From the NCBI GenBank assembly GCA_000611775.1, contig KK106984.1:2687246-2751245 (forward strand): DNA of 64,000 bases, read 5' to 3'. Numbering within the stretch: the first letter of the stretch is position 1; each line of letters starts with the position of its first letter. The translations under genes were made by a program, and so were the position numbers. Below the pieces are notes generated by a model. It did not search any database. It saw only the letters and a list, made by a program, of their open reading frames with translations, and had not been told where the DNA came from. Shown piece after piece: positions 47,991-59,767 of the stretch. The stretch comes from Umbilicaria muhlenbergii (Eukaryota; Ascomycota; Lecanoromycetes; Umbilicariales; Umbilicariaceae).

Positions 47991-50475
47991 TATTCACTCA
48001 TTGTGTTTCATATTCTTAATCATTAAGGGTGAGTTCATCTGCAGGAGGAGATTAATCATCTTGAGTATGTTATTATATATCTTCCTCATGTGTTATCATA
48101 TCATGAATGTGAGTAGTGTCACATTTTTTGATTATCATGATGTCAGATATAATGTCTGAGTTGAAGTGACTCTGATGATAAATAACAACATCTCATGTCA
48201 TGAAAAAAAGGTGCTTCACATTTATATCAGTTACTGATATAGCAAGAATGTTCTTTGTCATTTGTAATAAAGCAGGCTTACTGATCTTCAGCTGTTTTCA
48301 TAAAAGAAGAATGTTGTCATGCTTTAATTTTATTTCATTAAAGTATTATGAGGCTTCACTCTCTTGATAATTTTTCATCTCTCTTGATCTCTGAAGTGTG
48401 AAACTCCTTGAAGTTAAAAGAACACTCTTCAGAGATTTCTTCATCATGCTAAAAGGTGCAGATTGTTATGACTGATATTGAATAATCTTCTGTTCTTAAT
48501 AATTCACTTCATAATAATCAAGGAACTTTTATTGATATTATGCATAATCCTCAAAGTCTCATTCAGCGCTCTGCAGTAGTGATTAAAATATAAAGTTTAA
48601 AATCATTACAATAAATCATTAAAAATGTTGACTGCTTACCTTGAACAAATCAAGCTTCAAAGAAGAATCAAGGCAGGCATTTACTGTAAACAACACTCTT
48701 CACTCATCATACATTCACTCATAATATGTTGAAAGTTTATTTTTTACCGCTGCAACAGCCTCCTGCAGATTAAAAGATCATTTGAGTTTAAACTTTTAAA
48801 CTTCTTAACACTGTCACTTTAAATGATCAAAAAGTTCATTATAAGTGATTTAAGTGCAAAAAATGTTTAACTGATCTGTCACTCTCAGTGCATCTGTAAA
48901 GCTTTAAAATGATTATAATAAACTGATGAGATACTTGACCTGCTCTCATTCAATGTCACTGAGTATCAGAACTCATCATATAAACTTTTTCTCTTTTATT
49001 CATTCTCTGCTGAACTCACGCATCTCATATGCTCATTTAAGCATGAAGAAAGAACTGTTTCATCTTGTCACAACATCTTCAATTAAGCTCTTCTGCAAAT
49101 GAGGGGGTGTATTAATCTGAGTGACTTTATATCTCTTAAGTCATTGTGATGATGAGTTGACTGCAATGACTAATGCATGAACCTGAACGCAAAGTTAATT
49201 GATCATTATAATATATCATTAGAAAGACTAAAATCTTTTGAAATGTAAAATTAAAGTTTTTATCCTTCTCATGCACCTCTTTTAATTAACTCAGTGTTTT
49301 GACATCTCACTTCTTTATAGGATTGTCATTGTTTGCTGACACTTTAAGTGAGTGTAGTAGTGCGTTGACAGATAGTTGAAAGACATGTGTCATGCAATTA
49401 ACAGTATTCATGTCTTCATTTCAATGAATCTTTTATTTTCATAGCAGTGATGTCAGCTTCATGTGCAGTGTTTCATTATTCAAGGCATTGTCAGCTGTGA
49501 TAGCAAGGAGCTTATTCAGGAGCTTATAATTATTAAGCACATTTATTATCACCTTTGTTAAATTCTTCCCTGTATGCTTGCCGTGAAGAGGGGAAAACTC
49601 AAGAAGAACCTCATGATAATCTCAGTTATCATTTATGAAGTAATCAGTGATGTCAAGAAATGCAAGATTATTTGAACTTGTTCAACAGTCAAGTGCTAAA
49701 GAAACTTTCATTCTTGATTTTAATTTTATTAACACAGTTTATTTAAGTTCCTTTGCTCACTTCTTAACAAGGTGAGAGAACTTGATTTAATGAGAAACCT
49801 CAACATCAAATTAAAGAAAATCAAGCAAGCATAAAAATGAGAAATATTTAACTGAGCAGAAAGACATGTTGAGGTCAAGAATTATTTAAACAAGTTGATT
49901 CTTAAAAGCTTCTTATGTAAATCTGCTAAACGCGGGCTTAATGAGTACAGAGTTGATGAACTGAAGTCATATCATTAGAATATATTGTTATAACAGGAGT
50001 TTAAAGAAGTCAGTACTTTTTATAATAATTAAAGAAGAGTCATCTGCCCTGTTTGATTCACTTCACAATTTTTAATGTTGATATGCTTTGTCATATCATT
50101 GCTCCCTGTATCATTAAAATTAAGATGTTTCAGAACTTTTTCACAAAGTTTACAGATAACAGCAGGCTTCTCAGTTTTAATTTCAACAACTTCATGATAT
50201 GATGCTCACAGCAGAGCCTTTCACTTTGTATTACTTTAAAGAACAGACTTGTGTTTTATCATCTTTTTAAGTGTATCTTGACCTCATTTCATTCTCTCTC
50301 ATCACACTTTGAATTCATCATGAAACTTAAAGATTTAAAGAACATAATCACTCTTTCTGTTTTATAAAAGACATGCTGATGATGATTCAGTGATAAATAA
50401 GAGATCAACAGAAGTTGACTGTGAAGCTGAAGCTTAATCATCTTCAAAAGTAAGAGTAAATTGTGAGAAAGTCAT
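47991..50475 (-). pseudogene. hAT-family transposase gene (Restless-like), degenerate, with intron
   Basis: Cut-and-paste DNA transposase. The probable start is the ATG at 50475-50473 (MTFSQFTLTFEDD). An N-terminal BED-type zinc finger lies at about 50160-50065, with VICKLCEKVLKH, then H and C in HINIKNC. The catalytic core follows: TSSNNLAFLDIT (about 49690-49645), HGKHTGKNL (about 49590-49560), KLLAITADNALNNETLH (about 49507-49457) and MTHVFQLSVNALL (about 49395-49355). The C-terminal hAT dimerisation region is at about 48360-48110 (KPALLQM, FNSDIISDIMII). An intron at 48639-48571 has GTAAGC and CTGCAG ends. Several tryptophan positions now read TGA, so the frame is interrupted repeatedly. 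I could not find convincing terminal inverted repeats. Confidence 0.75.
48571..48639 (-). other. Intron in the hAT transposase gene, 69 bp
   Basis: On the minus strand it opens with GTAAGC and ends CTGCAG. Flanking exons encode SLKLDLFK before and the YY-rich region of hAT proteins after it. Its size fits fungal introns. Confidence 0.65.
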
Positions 50476-50789
50476 GCTGTCTTAAGATGAATAATGATGT
50501 TAAAGGGTATGAGAATACAGAAAGCTCTTTGAATTAAATAATTTATTTAAACAGAGCTTGAATTTTAATCACTTAATTAAAAAAGTACATACATGCATTG
50601 AATTAAAGATTAAACTATTCTGAAAAAGGAATTTTAATGCATGATTATGATGATTAATGTTACCTGACAAATCACACAGTCTGATTGATGTGTTTAATAT
50701 TTGTTGAACAGTCAACATTCTTGAAAATGTCTGATCATGTCAGATAATACTTGTTTACTTCATTAAGATTCAGACTTTGATTTATTCAT

Positions 50790-51329
50790 CTACTCATCAT
50801 CTGCATCATTTGCATCATCTGCATTTGCATCATCTGCATTTGCATCATCTGCATTTGCATCATCTGCATTTGCATCATCTGTGTTTTTATTTTTAAACTT
50901 TTTCTCCTCATATCCTGTAGCTACCTCACTCTCTATGAGGATACTATTGTCATCAGGGACAAAAACAGCTTCAAGATGCTGAATAAAGTCATCAGAGCCT
51001 GTAGTAATTGAGGAAAGATTAACATCATCTTCATTATCATCCCTTTTAAGAATTTCAGATGACTCTTTGATTATGAAATCAAACATTTGATCATCCTCAT
51101 TAAAATATGCCTCAGATGACTCTGTATGAACTGTTTTAATCTGTGAGTCAGCAATTATGATAATATTCTTCTTCAGAACCTGTTGTCTCAGAGCAGAGTA
51201 CAAATAATTAAACAGTTTTGAATAAATATCATTATAATGAAATGTTAAAATGTAAAAAACTTGCACTGATTGCTCTTCTGAATCTTTAATATGATCTGAG
51301 TTCATAATCTGTTTACAGAACTTTCTCAT
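50790..51329 (-). CDS. orfX last exon: open 179-codon acidic protein segment
   Basis: An uninterrupted frame from MRKFCKQIMNSDHIKDSEEQ to the stop just below 50790. It probably continues upstream in frame from a 3' splice site near 51470, with a further exon rich in Q, E and K near 51660-51540. No signal peptide or membrane segment. The first half is mixed, the middle acidic and serine-rich, and the C-terminus carries five DDANA repeats. No tryptophan occurs, which may explain why it stays open where TGG is lost. I do not recognise a family. The split gene is interrupted upstream by Gyp2-b. Confidence 0.45.
   Translation of the reverse strand: MRKFCKQIMNSDHIKDSEEQSVQVFYILTFHYNDIYSKLFNYLYSALRQQVLKKNIIIIADSQIKTVHTESSEAYFNEDDQMFDFIIKESSEILKRDDNEDDVNLSSITTGSDDFIQHLEAVFVPDDNSILIESEVATGYEEKKFKNKNTDDANADDANADDANADDANADDANDADDE
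50811..50885 (-). repeat. 15-bp in-frame tandem repeat in orfX
   Basis: Five units of TGCATCATCTGCATT; the last differs slightly. On the minus strand each encodes five residues (ANADD), so copy-number change keeps the frame. Confidence 0.85.
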
Positions 51330-51801
51330 GATGTTGACTGAGTCAAGATCTTCAGCATTGATTAAGTCTTGAAGATCATTAATTCAGGTGATTTGTTCAT
51401 AACACTTCACAGAGATGACAAGTCTGATGATGACAACTCTTTAATATTCATCATCTTTTGAATCCTGCATAGTCATAAGCATGCATGATCATTACAAGAG
51501 ATCATTATAATATTATCATAAAGATAAACAGCTTAAATGCAGATTCAGAGTCTTCTCTTAATGCTTTTATTATATTAAGAGTTTCTGCATGCTCCTGTTC
51601 CTCTTTCTGTTGCATTTAATATGCTGCATGACACAGCTGTTGCTCATGTTGCACTTAAAAGAATTTAATTATCATTTGTGAGTTGATTCCTGAATTGAAA
51701 TGTAGAAAGAAAAACACATATCATTTTCATCAGTATTGAAATGATCTGTTAAAACATTTAGTTGATACTTCTCTTTCATAGCTTTTTAATCTGCTGAGTT
51801 G
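51330..51801 (-). pseudogene. orfX middle exons with two probable introns
   Basis: Minus strand. The coding-like block HEEQ/KEEQEHAETLNIIKALRED (about 51650-51550) is flanked by intron-like stretches. One near 51770-51690 opens GTATCAAC and ends TTCAATTCAG. The other, near 51540-51470, ends GACTATGCAG. The exon block DLINAEDLDSVNIMRKF joins directly to the last exon. The Gyp2-b insertion with duplication AGTTG (51797-51801) cuts the gene here. Confidence 0.4.
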
Positions 51802-52008
51802 TGTTACAGCTAGCTATTTCACTTCATAAGCAAGCTTAAAACTGTTGCAAGAGGTGAGCTATTTGAACTTAAAAAAGTACAAAGAAGGAAGCAGTCTTGT
51901 GAGTGCAATCATGATATAAATGTCAAGGTGCTAAGACACATTAGTCTTAATTTAATTTAACATCAGGTAGTTTAATATTCATCAGTGTCAGTTGATCATG
52001 TCATAACA
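51802..52008 (-). repeat. Gyp2-b 3' LTR
   Basis: 207 bp, TGTTACAGCTAGCTATTTCA to GATCATGTCATAACA, with a purine tract (GAAGAAGGATAA on the minus strand) adjoining at 52009. Confidence 0.9.
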
Positions 52009-55000
52009 TTATCCTTCTTCAGACAGAAGGATTGTCCTCAGTTTTCATTTTAAGTCTTTCATCTTAACTGCCTCTTGAATTCTTTATTGATTGTCATGTT
52101 GTTTTTATTCATCAGATTCAGCTCTTCACCTGACTTGTAAGCATTTAATTAAACTTGTAACCTCCTCAGTGGCCTCACCTCATTTAAATAAGCATCATGA
52201 TAATTCTTTACCTTTTGAGGTGACTCTATAAAGTCAACAGCATCATATCATTTCAAGTTTAAATCATATCCCTCTCAAGTCACTTGATATTGCAGGATGT
52301 TGTTGCAGATCTGACTTATTAAAAAAATTTTCATCATGTACTCAGGCTGATCATTAACTTCAGTCAACAGCTTCAGGTCCTGAATTTGATTCAACATTAA
52401 GTCATTCATCACTTTCTTTAAATGATCAACATGAAAGATGTTGTTCATCATCCTGTGTTCAAGTAACTTCAGAACATAAGAATGACCTTTCATGCTGAGA
52501 ATCTGATAAAAGCCTGTCACTTGATGATTTAACTTTAAATTAAGTCTTTCAGTGATTCAACTCTTTTGAATAATGTAGACTCAGTCTTTGATGAAGAAGT
52601 TTAATTTCCTTCAGTGCTTATTTGCTTGATCTGTCATCTTATTTTAAGCCCGTTTCAGGTTTTCCTTTACTCATTTAATTGTGTCATGAGCTTTGATAAC
52701 AAAGATTTGAGCTTCTTCTCTTGTCAGTTGCTCCCTTACAGTGTTCAAGGATTGCATTCATTCTTTTTAATGAAAATGTAAATGAGGGGTCTGTTTCAGC
52801 TTCAACTCATAAGGTGACATGCCTGTGAACTCATGAGTGAGAACTGCTTGAGTGAAATTCATTACTGATAAAAGGTCTGATCAGTTGTCTTGAAAGTGAT
52901 TCATGAAGAGATGAAGCTGTTGATTGATGTATTAATTCAGTACCTCAGTGCTTTCATCTGTCTGTGAGTAATATGCTGTTGAAAGCTTTTGCTTTACCCT
53001 CACAAGCTTGCAGAGTTCATTCATGAATGTTGAGATGAATTGAGACCCTCAGTCTGATGTTGCTGTCTCAGGTGTTTTATAAATTCTTCAGATGTACTCA
53101 TAATATAATTACATAACTTGAGCTGTCATAACTGTCTTCTGACATGACAGTGAGAAGGCCCTTTTTTTATAGTAATTAATAATGACAAATATATTATCAA
53201 AGCCTTTCTTGTTCTGTGAGAAGAATTTAAAGTTGAATGAGACATGCTGTCAGCACTTATCCTCAATTAATAAAGAGTGAAGTAGGCCTGAGGTCTTGTC
53301 TCAGAGTACATGCATTCAATGACATGTTCAGCAGTTTGAAATAAAAACTGAACAGTCATTTGACAGACCTGATCAGTAATACTGAATTAACAACAGCTTT
53401 GCCATCTTAATCTTGCTTGAGTGCATCATCACTGATGTTGAATGAGCTTCATTAATCAAATGAGTCTGCAAAGTGTCAACATTCAGCATCATGAGCTTCT
53501 TAAATCATGTAAGAAGATTATTTTAAAGCTTTCAGCTTTATTCCTCCTTTCTTGTCATCTGATGATACTGGTTTAATGATTCATGAAAGTGATTGACTTG
53601 CAGAATTTGATTCATTAACTGATAAGAATTTTTCACCTGTTCAATCTCATTCAGTGAATCATTTTTGATGTTCATTGAATCCTCACTTATTGTGATTATT
53701 ACATAATTAGAATTCAGAAACAGCTGTGTTCATGCAGCAATGTTTTTTTCTTTCTGAGTGATCAACTCATCATGTTTTCTTGTCAGAGCATCAGCAACAA
53801 TGTTGACTGTTCTTGAGTAATAAGTAATCTTGAAGTTGTAGTCTGTCACAATATCAGCTCATTTAGCTTGTCATGAATTAAGCAATCACTTAATGATAAA
53901 GTACTTTAAAGCATGATGATCTGTAATTGTGACAAAAGGAGCTGCTTGTAGACTTAATAACATGCTACATCATTCTTGAAAGGCTTTAACAACTGTTAGC
54001 ATCTCTCTGTCATGAATCTCATATTGCATTTCCTCAGGTGACATTGTCTTTGAGAAGTAAATTACAGGTTTTCACTTGTCATCTTTCTGTTGCTGAGTGA
54101 GCACTTCTGTAACAACTTCACTGCTGACATCTGTCTTCATTCAAGTTTTCAAATAAGATGAGTAATGAGCTTGAACAGCATCTGATAACATCAGCTCTTT
54201 TGCCTTCTTAAAAGCTTAAATTTTCAGCTCTTCTAAGGGGTGTCAAGCCCCTTTTGTGGTCAGCTTTATCAACAGGTGTACAACTCAACCTCATTTTTTT
54301 AATGAGCAATGATAGAAGTTGCAGAATCTCAGGAAGAACTGAATTTTCTTAACTGATTTCAATAACAGTCAGTTCTTAATGACAGAAACTTTGTTTGAGT
54401 TCATTATAATATCTTCAGTGCTGATGATGAAGCTCAGAAACTTGATAAATTGAACATTAAACTCACTCTTCTTTATGTTCACTTGTAAACTTGCTTTCTT
54501 AAGATGTTGAAGCACCTTTTTAACTTGAGCATCATGTTTCAACAGATCCTCTGAGTAGATCAAAATATCATTCACATAAATTATGCAGAAATCATTCAGG
54601 TGATTGAATAAAATGTTGTTGATATATCTTTGAAAGAAGGTGAGTTTGTTGCAAAGATTAAAAGATAAGATCTTGTATTTATAGAATTCATACCTCATCT
54701 GAAAGATGATTAAATCCTCAACAGACTTTTTCATCTGTATTCAGTAAAACACCTGCTTAACATTCAGTTTAATAAAAACCTTTGCTTTAATCAGTCATGT
54801 TAAAGTCTCTTCAATTAAAGGCAAGAGGTACTTATCCTTCTTAATGATTGCATTAAACTTTCAGTAATCAACATAAAAACATCACCCCCCTTCAGGTTTC
54901 TTTGCAAAGAGAATTGATGACATGTAAGAAGCATCATTAAGAATTATGAAATTCTTTTTCAAGTGATCTTCAAGGTAAGCCTTGATTAACTTTAACTGCT

Positions 55001-57791
55001 TCAGTGACATGCTGTATAAGAGACTTGAGGTCAGGTTGTTCTCATCTTTCAAGATGATATCATGATTCACTTTTTTCTTATGTAAAGGCAGCTGATCTGA
55101 TGTCATCTTGCTGAAAATCTTCATAAACTCTTAATACTAATGAGGTAATTTTTCTTTATTTTTTAATTCAGCTCTGTTTTGTTCTGCAGCAGCAGACAGA
55201 GGTTCCTTTGATTTTTTATCAGATGATCAACCTCATGAATGTTAATGACACTGATAATCACCTCTTTTCTTTTAACATTGCATAGGAAGTTTCTTGTTTT
55301 CAGAAGTGTAATATTCACTTCTTGATAAAGAGGAGGTTTATGATCCTTTGATTTCTTTACATTCAATGAACTTTAACCTTCATTCATTGAACCTTTCTTT
55401 TCATTCAGCTGTTTTTTCATCTCATTAATGTTGACCTGCTGTTGAGCTCTTCATGTCTTTGATTGTGCTCATAGCTGCAGGACTGACTTTTTAAGCAGTT
55501 TAATAAACTTTTTCTTTCACTCATTTAACCTTGTTGAATGTTCAGTATCTTCAGGGTCAACTTTATTAAGTGTCATTATGATTTTATTCCTTTCTGCTCT
55601 TCTTAAGATCTGAGTCAGTGTTGCTGCCTCATGCAGATTATCATGTTGTTCAGCATTTATTTAATGTTCTGATTTAACTTCTGATAGCTGTAATTTTCAC
55701 CTTGATATCATCAAGTTCTTGCTTGCCTGATATTGAGCCTCCTCAGGTCAAATCAGCTTTTGATTAAAATAATTAATCAATATCTTAATCTTCTTGAATC
55801 ATTTCCTCTCAATCAGAACATCATGCCTGCTGATGTTATAAAATAAGAAGTGAGTAAAGATTCATCTTCTGTTAATTATTAAATTTGCTGTAAATGCTCT
55901 GAAGATCATCTCAGCATTTCAATTATTATATTCTGTTAAAAGAATTGACCTCTGTGCTGTCCTGATGTATAACTGCAGATGCTTTTTCACAAATTTATAA
56001 TGCTTCTTATGAATGAAAGCCTTTTCAGCAGCATCAGTGTTTAGCAGAGTTACTACTCTTATGATTAAGCTGTTGACTGCAAGTTGATAATCTTAAGTTA
56101 ATGATGATCTCTTTAAAATGTTTAACATCTTCATCTTGTTTATCTTTGCTCCTTTCATTGACTCTAGAGTGAAGACTTCACTTAAAGTAGCTCATTTTTC
56201 AAATCTGAATGATCAAAGTTTACAGCCTTTGCCTCAGCTTTCTTTAACTTATCAGAATAATTCCTCATCAGGTGTTCTTTCTTATTGCAGATGTAATAAA
56301 TTACATCAGTTAACATTAATCTGATTGCTTCTCATGCAACAGCAGTGATTGTGATGATTGTCTTCTTTTTAAATTTAAAAGTTGATTGTTTCCTCTGCAG
56401 CTTCTGCTGATTCTTTTGTTTCTTGATTCTTTCACTCACTTTAACAAGATCTCTCATGAACTGTTGAGTCTTCTTACAGTAAACATCAAATTACATGTTC
56501 TCATCAGCAACATAAATTTTCATTTGAACTCAAAGTGAGTTGTATAACTTGTCATGAATTTCCTCTTTTCACTGATCTGTTGGCATCTTCACTGAGTTTA
56601 TCAGTCATAGAAACTCTGACTGAAACATGTTAAAGTTCTCAAGATAAGGCATCTTGAACTTCTTCAACTGCTCTCATGCCTTCAAGTGATGATCTGAATC
56701 CTTGAAGACATTTTTTAAGTATTAAATAATTTTCTCAACATAAATTTCTCTTCCTGACTGAGTCTTCAGTCATGAATAAAGGTGTTCAGCAGCCTTGCTG
56801 TCAACTTGCATCTTAATGTAAATCACTTTAACATGTTCAGCTTTATCTTGATCTGATTGATTGAATCAATCATCATTGATTAATAACTTGCTCTTCATCT
56901 GATCATCTCATACTCAGAATGTGAGCTTAAGATCATCATTCAAAATTGATGAATTTAAAAACTTCACTGAACACTTCTTCATTATGTCATTCATGTTTAA
57001 TTTAAGTGTGCCTTCTCTTGATCACTCTGCTTCAGAATTGTTAAATCATCAAGTTAACTTCAACACATTCTGTTTCAATTCTTGTTTCTCAGTTGTTAAC
57101 TTCTTTATCTGAGAGTCTTTCTGATTATTCTGTTCTTTTAAATCTTGTATCTGTGCCTTATATGAATCTCTCTGATTTAGCACCTTTAACATTAAATGAC
57201 AGATGTTCTCTGAATCATGTGCTGCTCATCACTGTAAATTTTCAGAGGTCACCTCACCTCAAGGATTCACCTTCATGATGTTTATTATTTTTGATCTCTC
57301 ATGATCATTCAGCTGTTCTTCAATTAAGAATAATCTTTCAGATTAAGGAGAGGTTCCTCTTTTTTAATGTAATTTAATCATGATTTCTTCAGTGCTTCAG
57401 ACATCTACTTTTAGTGTTGAGATTATTCAGTTTAAAACCTTGCTCTTTCAACTGCCTCTACTGCAGTTGTTTATGTTTACAAATAAGTCTTTGAAGACAT
57501 CTACATGTTGCAGAACTTTCTGTTTATTATAACTGCTTCTCACAATTACCTGTCATTGTGACAGAGTACTTTTTAATCATTCATTGCTTACTTGTTGCAG
57601 GACTTGAGAATTGATTGTTAATAATTAATTAATGAATTTAAGATGTTCTAGGAACCTCTTGATCACTCAGTAGACTGTAAATTGAGATGTTTGATGATGT
57701 TGAGGAAGAATTTTCTCATCAACATATGTGTTTATCTCAGCTGATATTCTGTCACCTTCAGAGGTCAAAAAGAGTGTGAGTACTTTTCTAA

Positions 57792-57998
57792 TGTTACAGC
57801 TAGTTATTTCACTTTATAAGCAGGCTTAAAACTGTTGCAAGAGGTGAGTTATTTGAATTTAAAAAAGTACAAAGAAGGAAGCAGTCTTGTGAGTGCAGTC
57901 ATGACATAAATGTCAAGGTGTCAAGACACATTAGTTTTAATTTAGTTTAACATCAGGTAGTTCAATATTCATCAGTGTCAATTGATCATGTCATAACA
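57792..57998 (-). repeat. Gyp2-b 5' LTR
   Basis: 207 bp, TGTTACAGCTAGTTATTTCA to GATCATGTCATAACA. Partner of 51802-52008. Confidence 0.9.
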
Positions 57999-58003
57999 AG
58001 TTG

Positions 58004-59390
58004 ATGACTTTTCATGCATCAGTAAGCCTTAGCTTTTTCTTAACTTGAAAGACAGCAGCTTGATCATGATCATCAGTTTTTAATAACACTGCTTCATCAG
58101 GATTCTGCATCCTCTCATGATGAAGTTCACACACCTCAATCACCTTTTAAGATGTTGTGAAATATGAGTCAGCAGTCTTTTTCAGGCTGAAATCTGTGAA
58201 GTTTTTCATAAGTGCTTCAATGATCCTGTTTGCTGCCTTAACAGTTGTTTTTACTTGAACTTTTTCTGTTATAAACATTCCTTCTTCACCTTCAATGTAA
58301 ATTGAAGGTTTTGTATACTTATTAAGCATTTTGAGCGCTAAGAATGCATAATTAGTGATTTCATTACAATAAATCATTAGAATACCTACTGATCTTTGTT
58401 TAGAAACTGTTAATATCATTATTCACTTCAGTCTTTATTCACTTTGTGCGCAGCTTATAAGGGGTAGTAAGAACAGAGAGTGTTGAAGAGTTTAAAATTT
58501 ACTCAGTTTGCACATTCTCATCATCAGATTACGCTGTATGAGCATGTTTTTTCATTGATGATGTCATCATGAAGGACTCATTCACTTACACTGATGATGA
58601 GAAGTGTTCAGCAAGGCCTGTCATGTATAATCAGTCAATAAATCATTATAACATCTTGTTATAATAAAAAATGTTAAAACTCACTAGTGAAGACTTCTGC
58701 AACAAGTGTGACATGTGAGTCACTCACTTGAGCTGATAATGAGGGAACAGGAGGTGTTGAAGAGTTTAAAATTTACTCAGTTTACACATTCTCATCATCA
58801 GATTGCGCTGTATGAGTGTGTTTTTTCATTAATGATGTCATCATGAAGGACTCACTCACTTGCATTAATGATGAGAAGCATTCAGCAAGACCTGTCATGT
58901 ATAATCAGTTAATAAATCATTATAACATCTTGTTATAATAAGAAATGTTAAAACTCACTAGTGAAAACTTCTGCAACAGGTATGATATATGAGTCACTCA
59001 CATGAGTTGATGATGAGGGGAGTTCTACAAGACTTATCATGTATAATCAGTCAATAAATCATTATAACATCTTGTTAAAATAAAAAATGTTAAAACTCAA
59101 TAGTGAAGGCTTCTGCAACAGAAGTAACTTAAAAATCACTCTCTTAAACTGATGATGATGAGAGTTCTACAAGGCCTGTCATGTATAATTAGTCAACAGA
59201 TCATTATATCATCTTTTTTAATAAAAGAAGTTAAAACTCATTAATGAAGTCTTCTTCAACAGAGGTAATACTCATTCTTAGTAGAGCAGACTGAGCTGAC
59301 TGATCATAAAAGTTAAAATGTGCATCATGAGAGTCATGAGGCTCACCACAAAGGCCAGGATGTGAAATATCATGAGTAAAAGATGTGCAT
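58004..59390 (-). pseudogene. orfX 5' part: unrecognised gene with duplicated exon-intron block
   Basis: Minus strand. The open stretch 58419-58147 encodes YTKPSIYIEGEEGMFITEKV and later AANRIIEALMKNFTDFSLKK; coding signal continues to the Gyp2-b junction (KVIEVCELHHERMQNPDEAV, AAVFQVKKKLRLTDA). The N-terminal part lies in the tandem block at 58481-59280. Introns of 67 bp at 58684-58618 and 58958-58892 begin GTGAGTTTTAAC and end CATGACAG; one more may end near 58330. No family is recognised. The gene is divergent from the CENP-A-like gene at 59768 with about 370 bp between them. It is broken in several places. Confidence 0.45.
58481..59280 (-). repeat. Tandem duplication of an exon-intron unit in orfX
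   Basis: Two full units (58481-58754, 274 bp; 58755-59020, about 266 bp) followed by two partial units of about 142 bp (59021-59162 and 59163-59280). Each full unit contains one 67-bp intron and exon sequence that reads, on the minus strand, SDDENV and ILNSSTPPVPSLS, then VSDS and VAEVFTSEF. Splice-site-like ends are kept in both full units, so the duplication acted on genomic DNA and would have lengthened the protein. Confidence 0.75.
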
Positions 59391-59767
59391 TCAATGATTA
59401 ATGAGAAGACTGCTTGCAGGTTAAGAGATAAACAGTTTATAAAAATATGAATGATTGAGGTGAGGAGTGACAGAAATTTGAGATGAAGATGATGTCAACA
59501 TGATTTTATTAATGCACACTTTAAGCTTAATGTAAAAGCACATGACATTGAAATAACATCATGACCTTCACTCATTTTATGATTTCAACATCATTCACAA
59601 TCACCTTCACTCACTTTATGATCTCAACATCATTCATTATCACAATAAATCATCAGTTCATAACATGTAGATTCTGTATTCTAAACATAATGATCATTTC
59701 TAACATTTCAGAATGACATGAATGAAATAAATAACAATCAAAGCACCCTGAAAAGCCTCAGTAACTG
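59391..59767. promoter_or_regulatory. Divergent intergenic region between orfX and the CENP-A-like gene
   Basis: About 370 bp with no convincing coding sequence. It contains a 39-bp tandem pair at about 59568-59645 (units beginning CCTTCACTCA and holding TTTATGAT). Being shared by two diverging genes, it is the natural place for both promoters. No specific factor site is recognised. Confidence 0.35.

Larger units (their letters stand above)
51802..57998 (-). mobile_element. Gyp2-b: chromodomain gypsy element nested in Gyp1-b cargo (fossil)
   Basis: A 6197-bp minus-strand element with 207-bp LTRs (51802-52008, 57792-57998) and a perfect target duplication AGTTG (51797-51801, 57999-58003). Gag lies at about 57750-56350, zinc-knuckle remnant near 56310-56255, and protease region after it. 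RT comprises the open stretches 55124-54882 and 54734-54369, with a YVND core near 54570. RNase H (54300-53750), integrase (53500-52700) and a chromodomain-like C-terminus (52520-52210, TEVNDQPEYMMKIFLISQIC) follow. LTRs differ at about 13 positions, all transitions. It is younger than the cargo it interrupts. Several breaks; one of the better preserved copies here. Confidence 0.9.
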
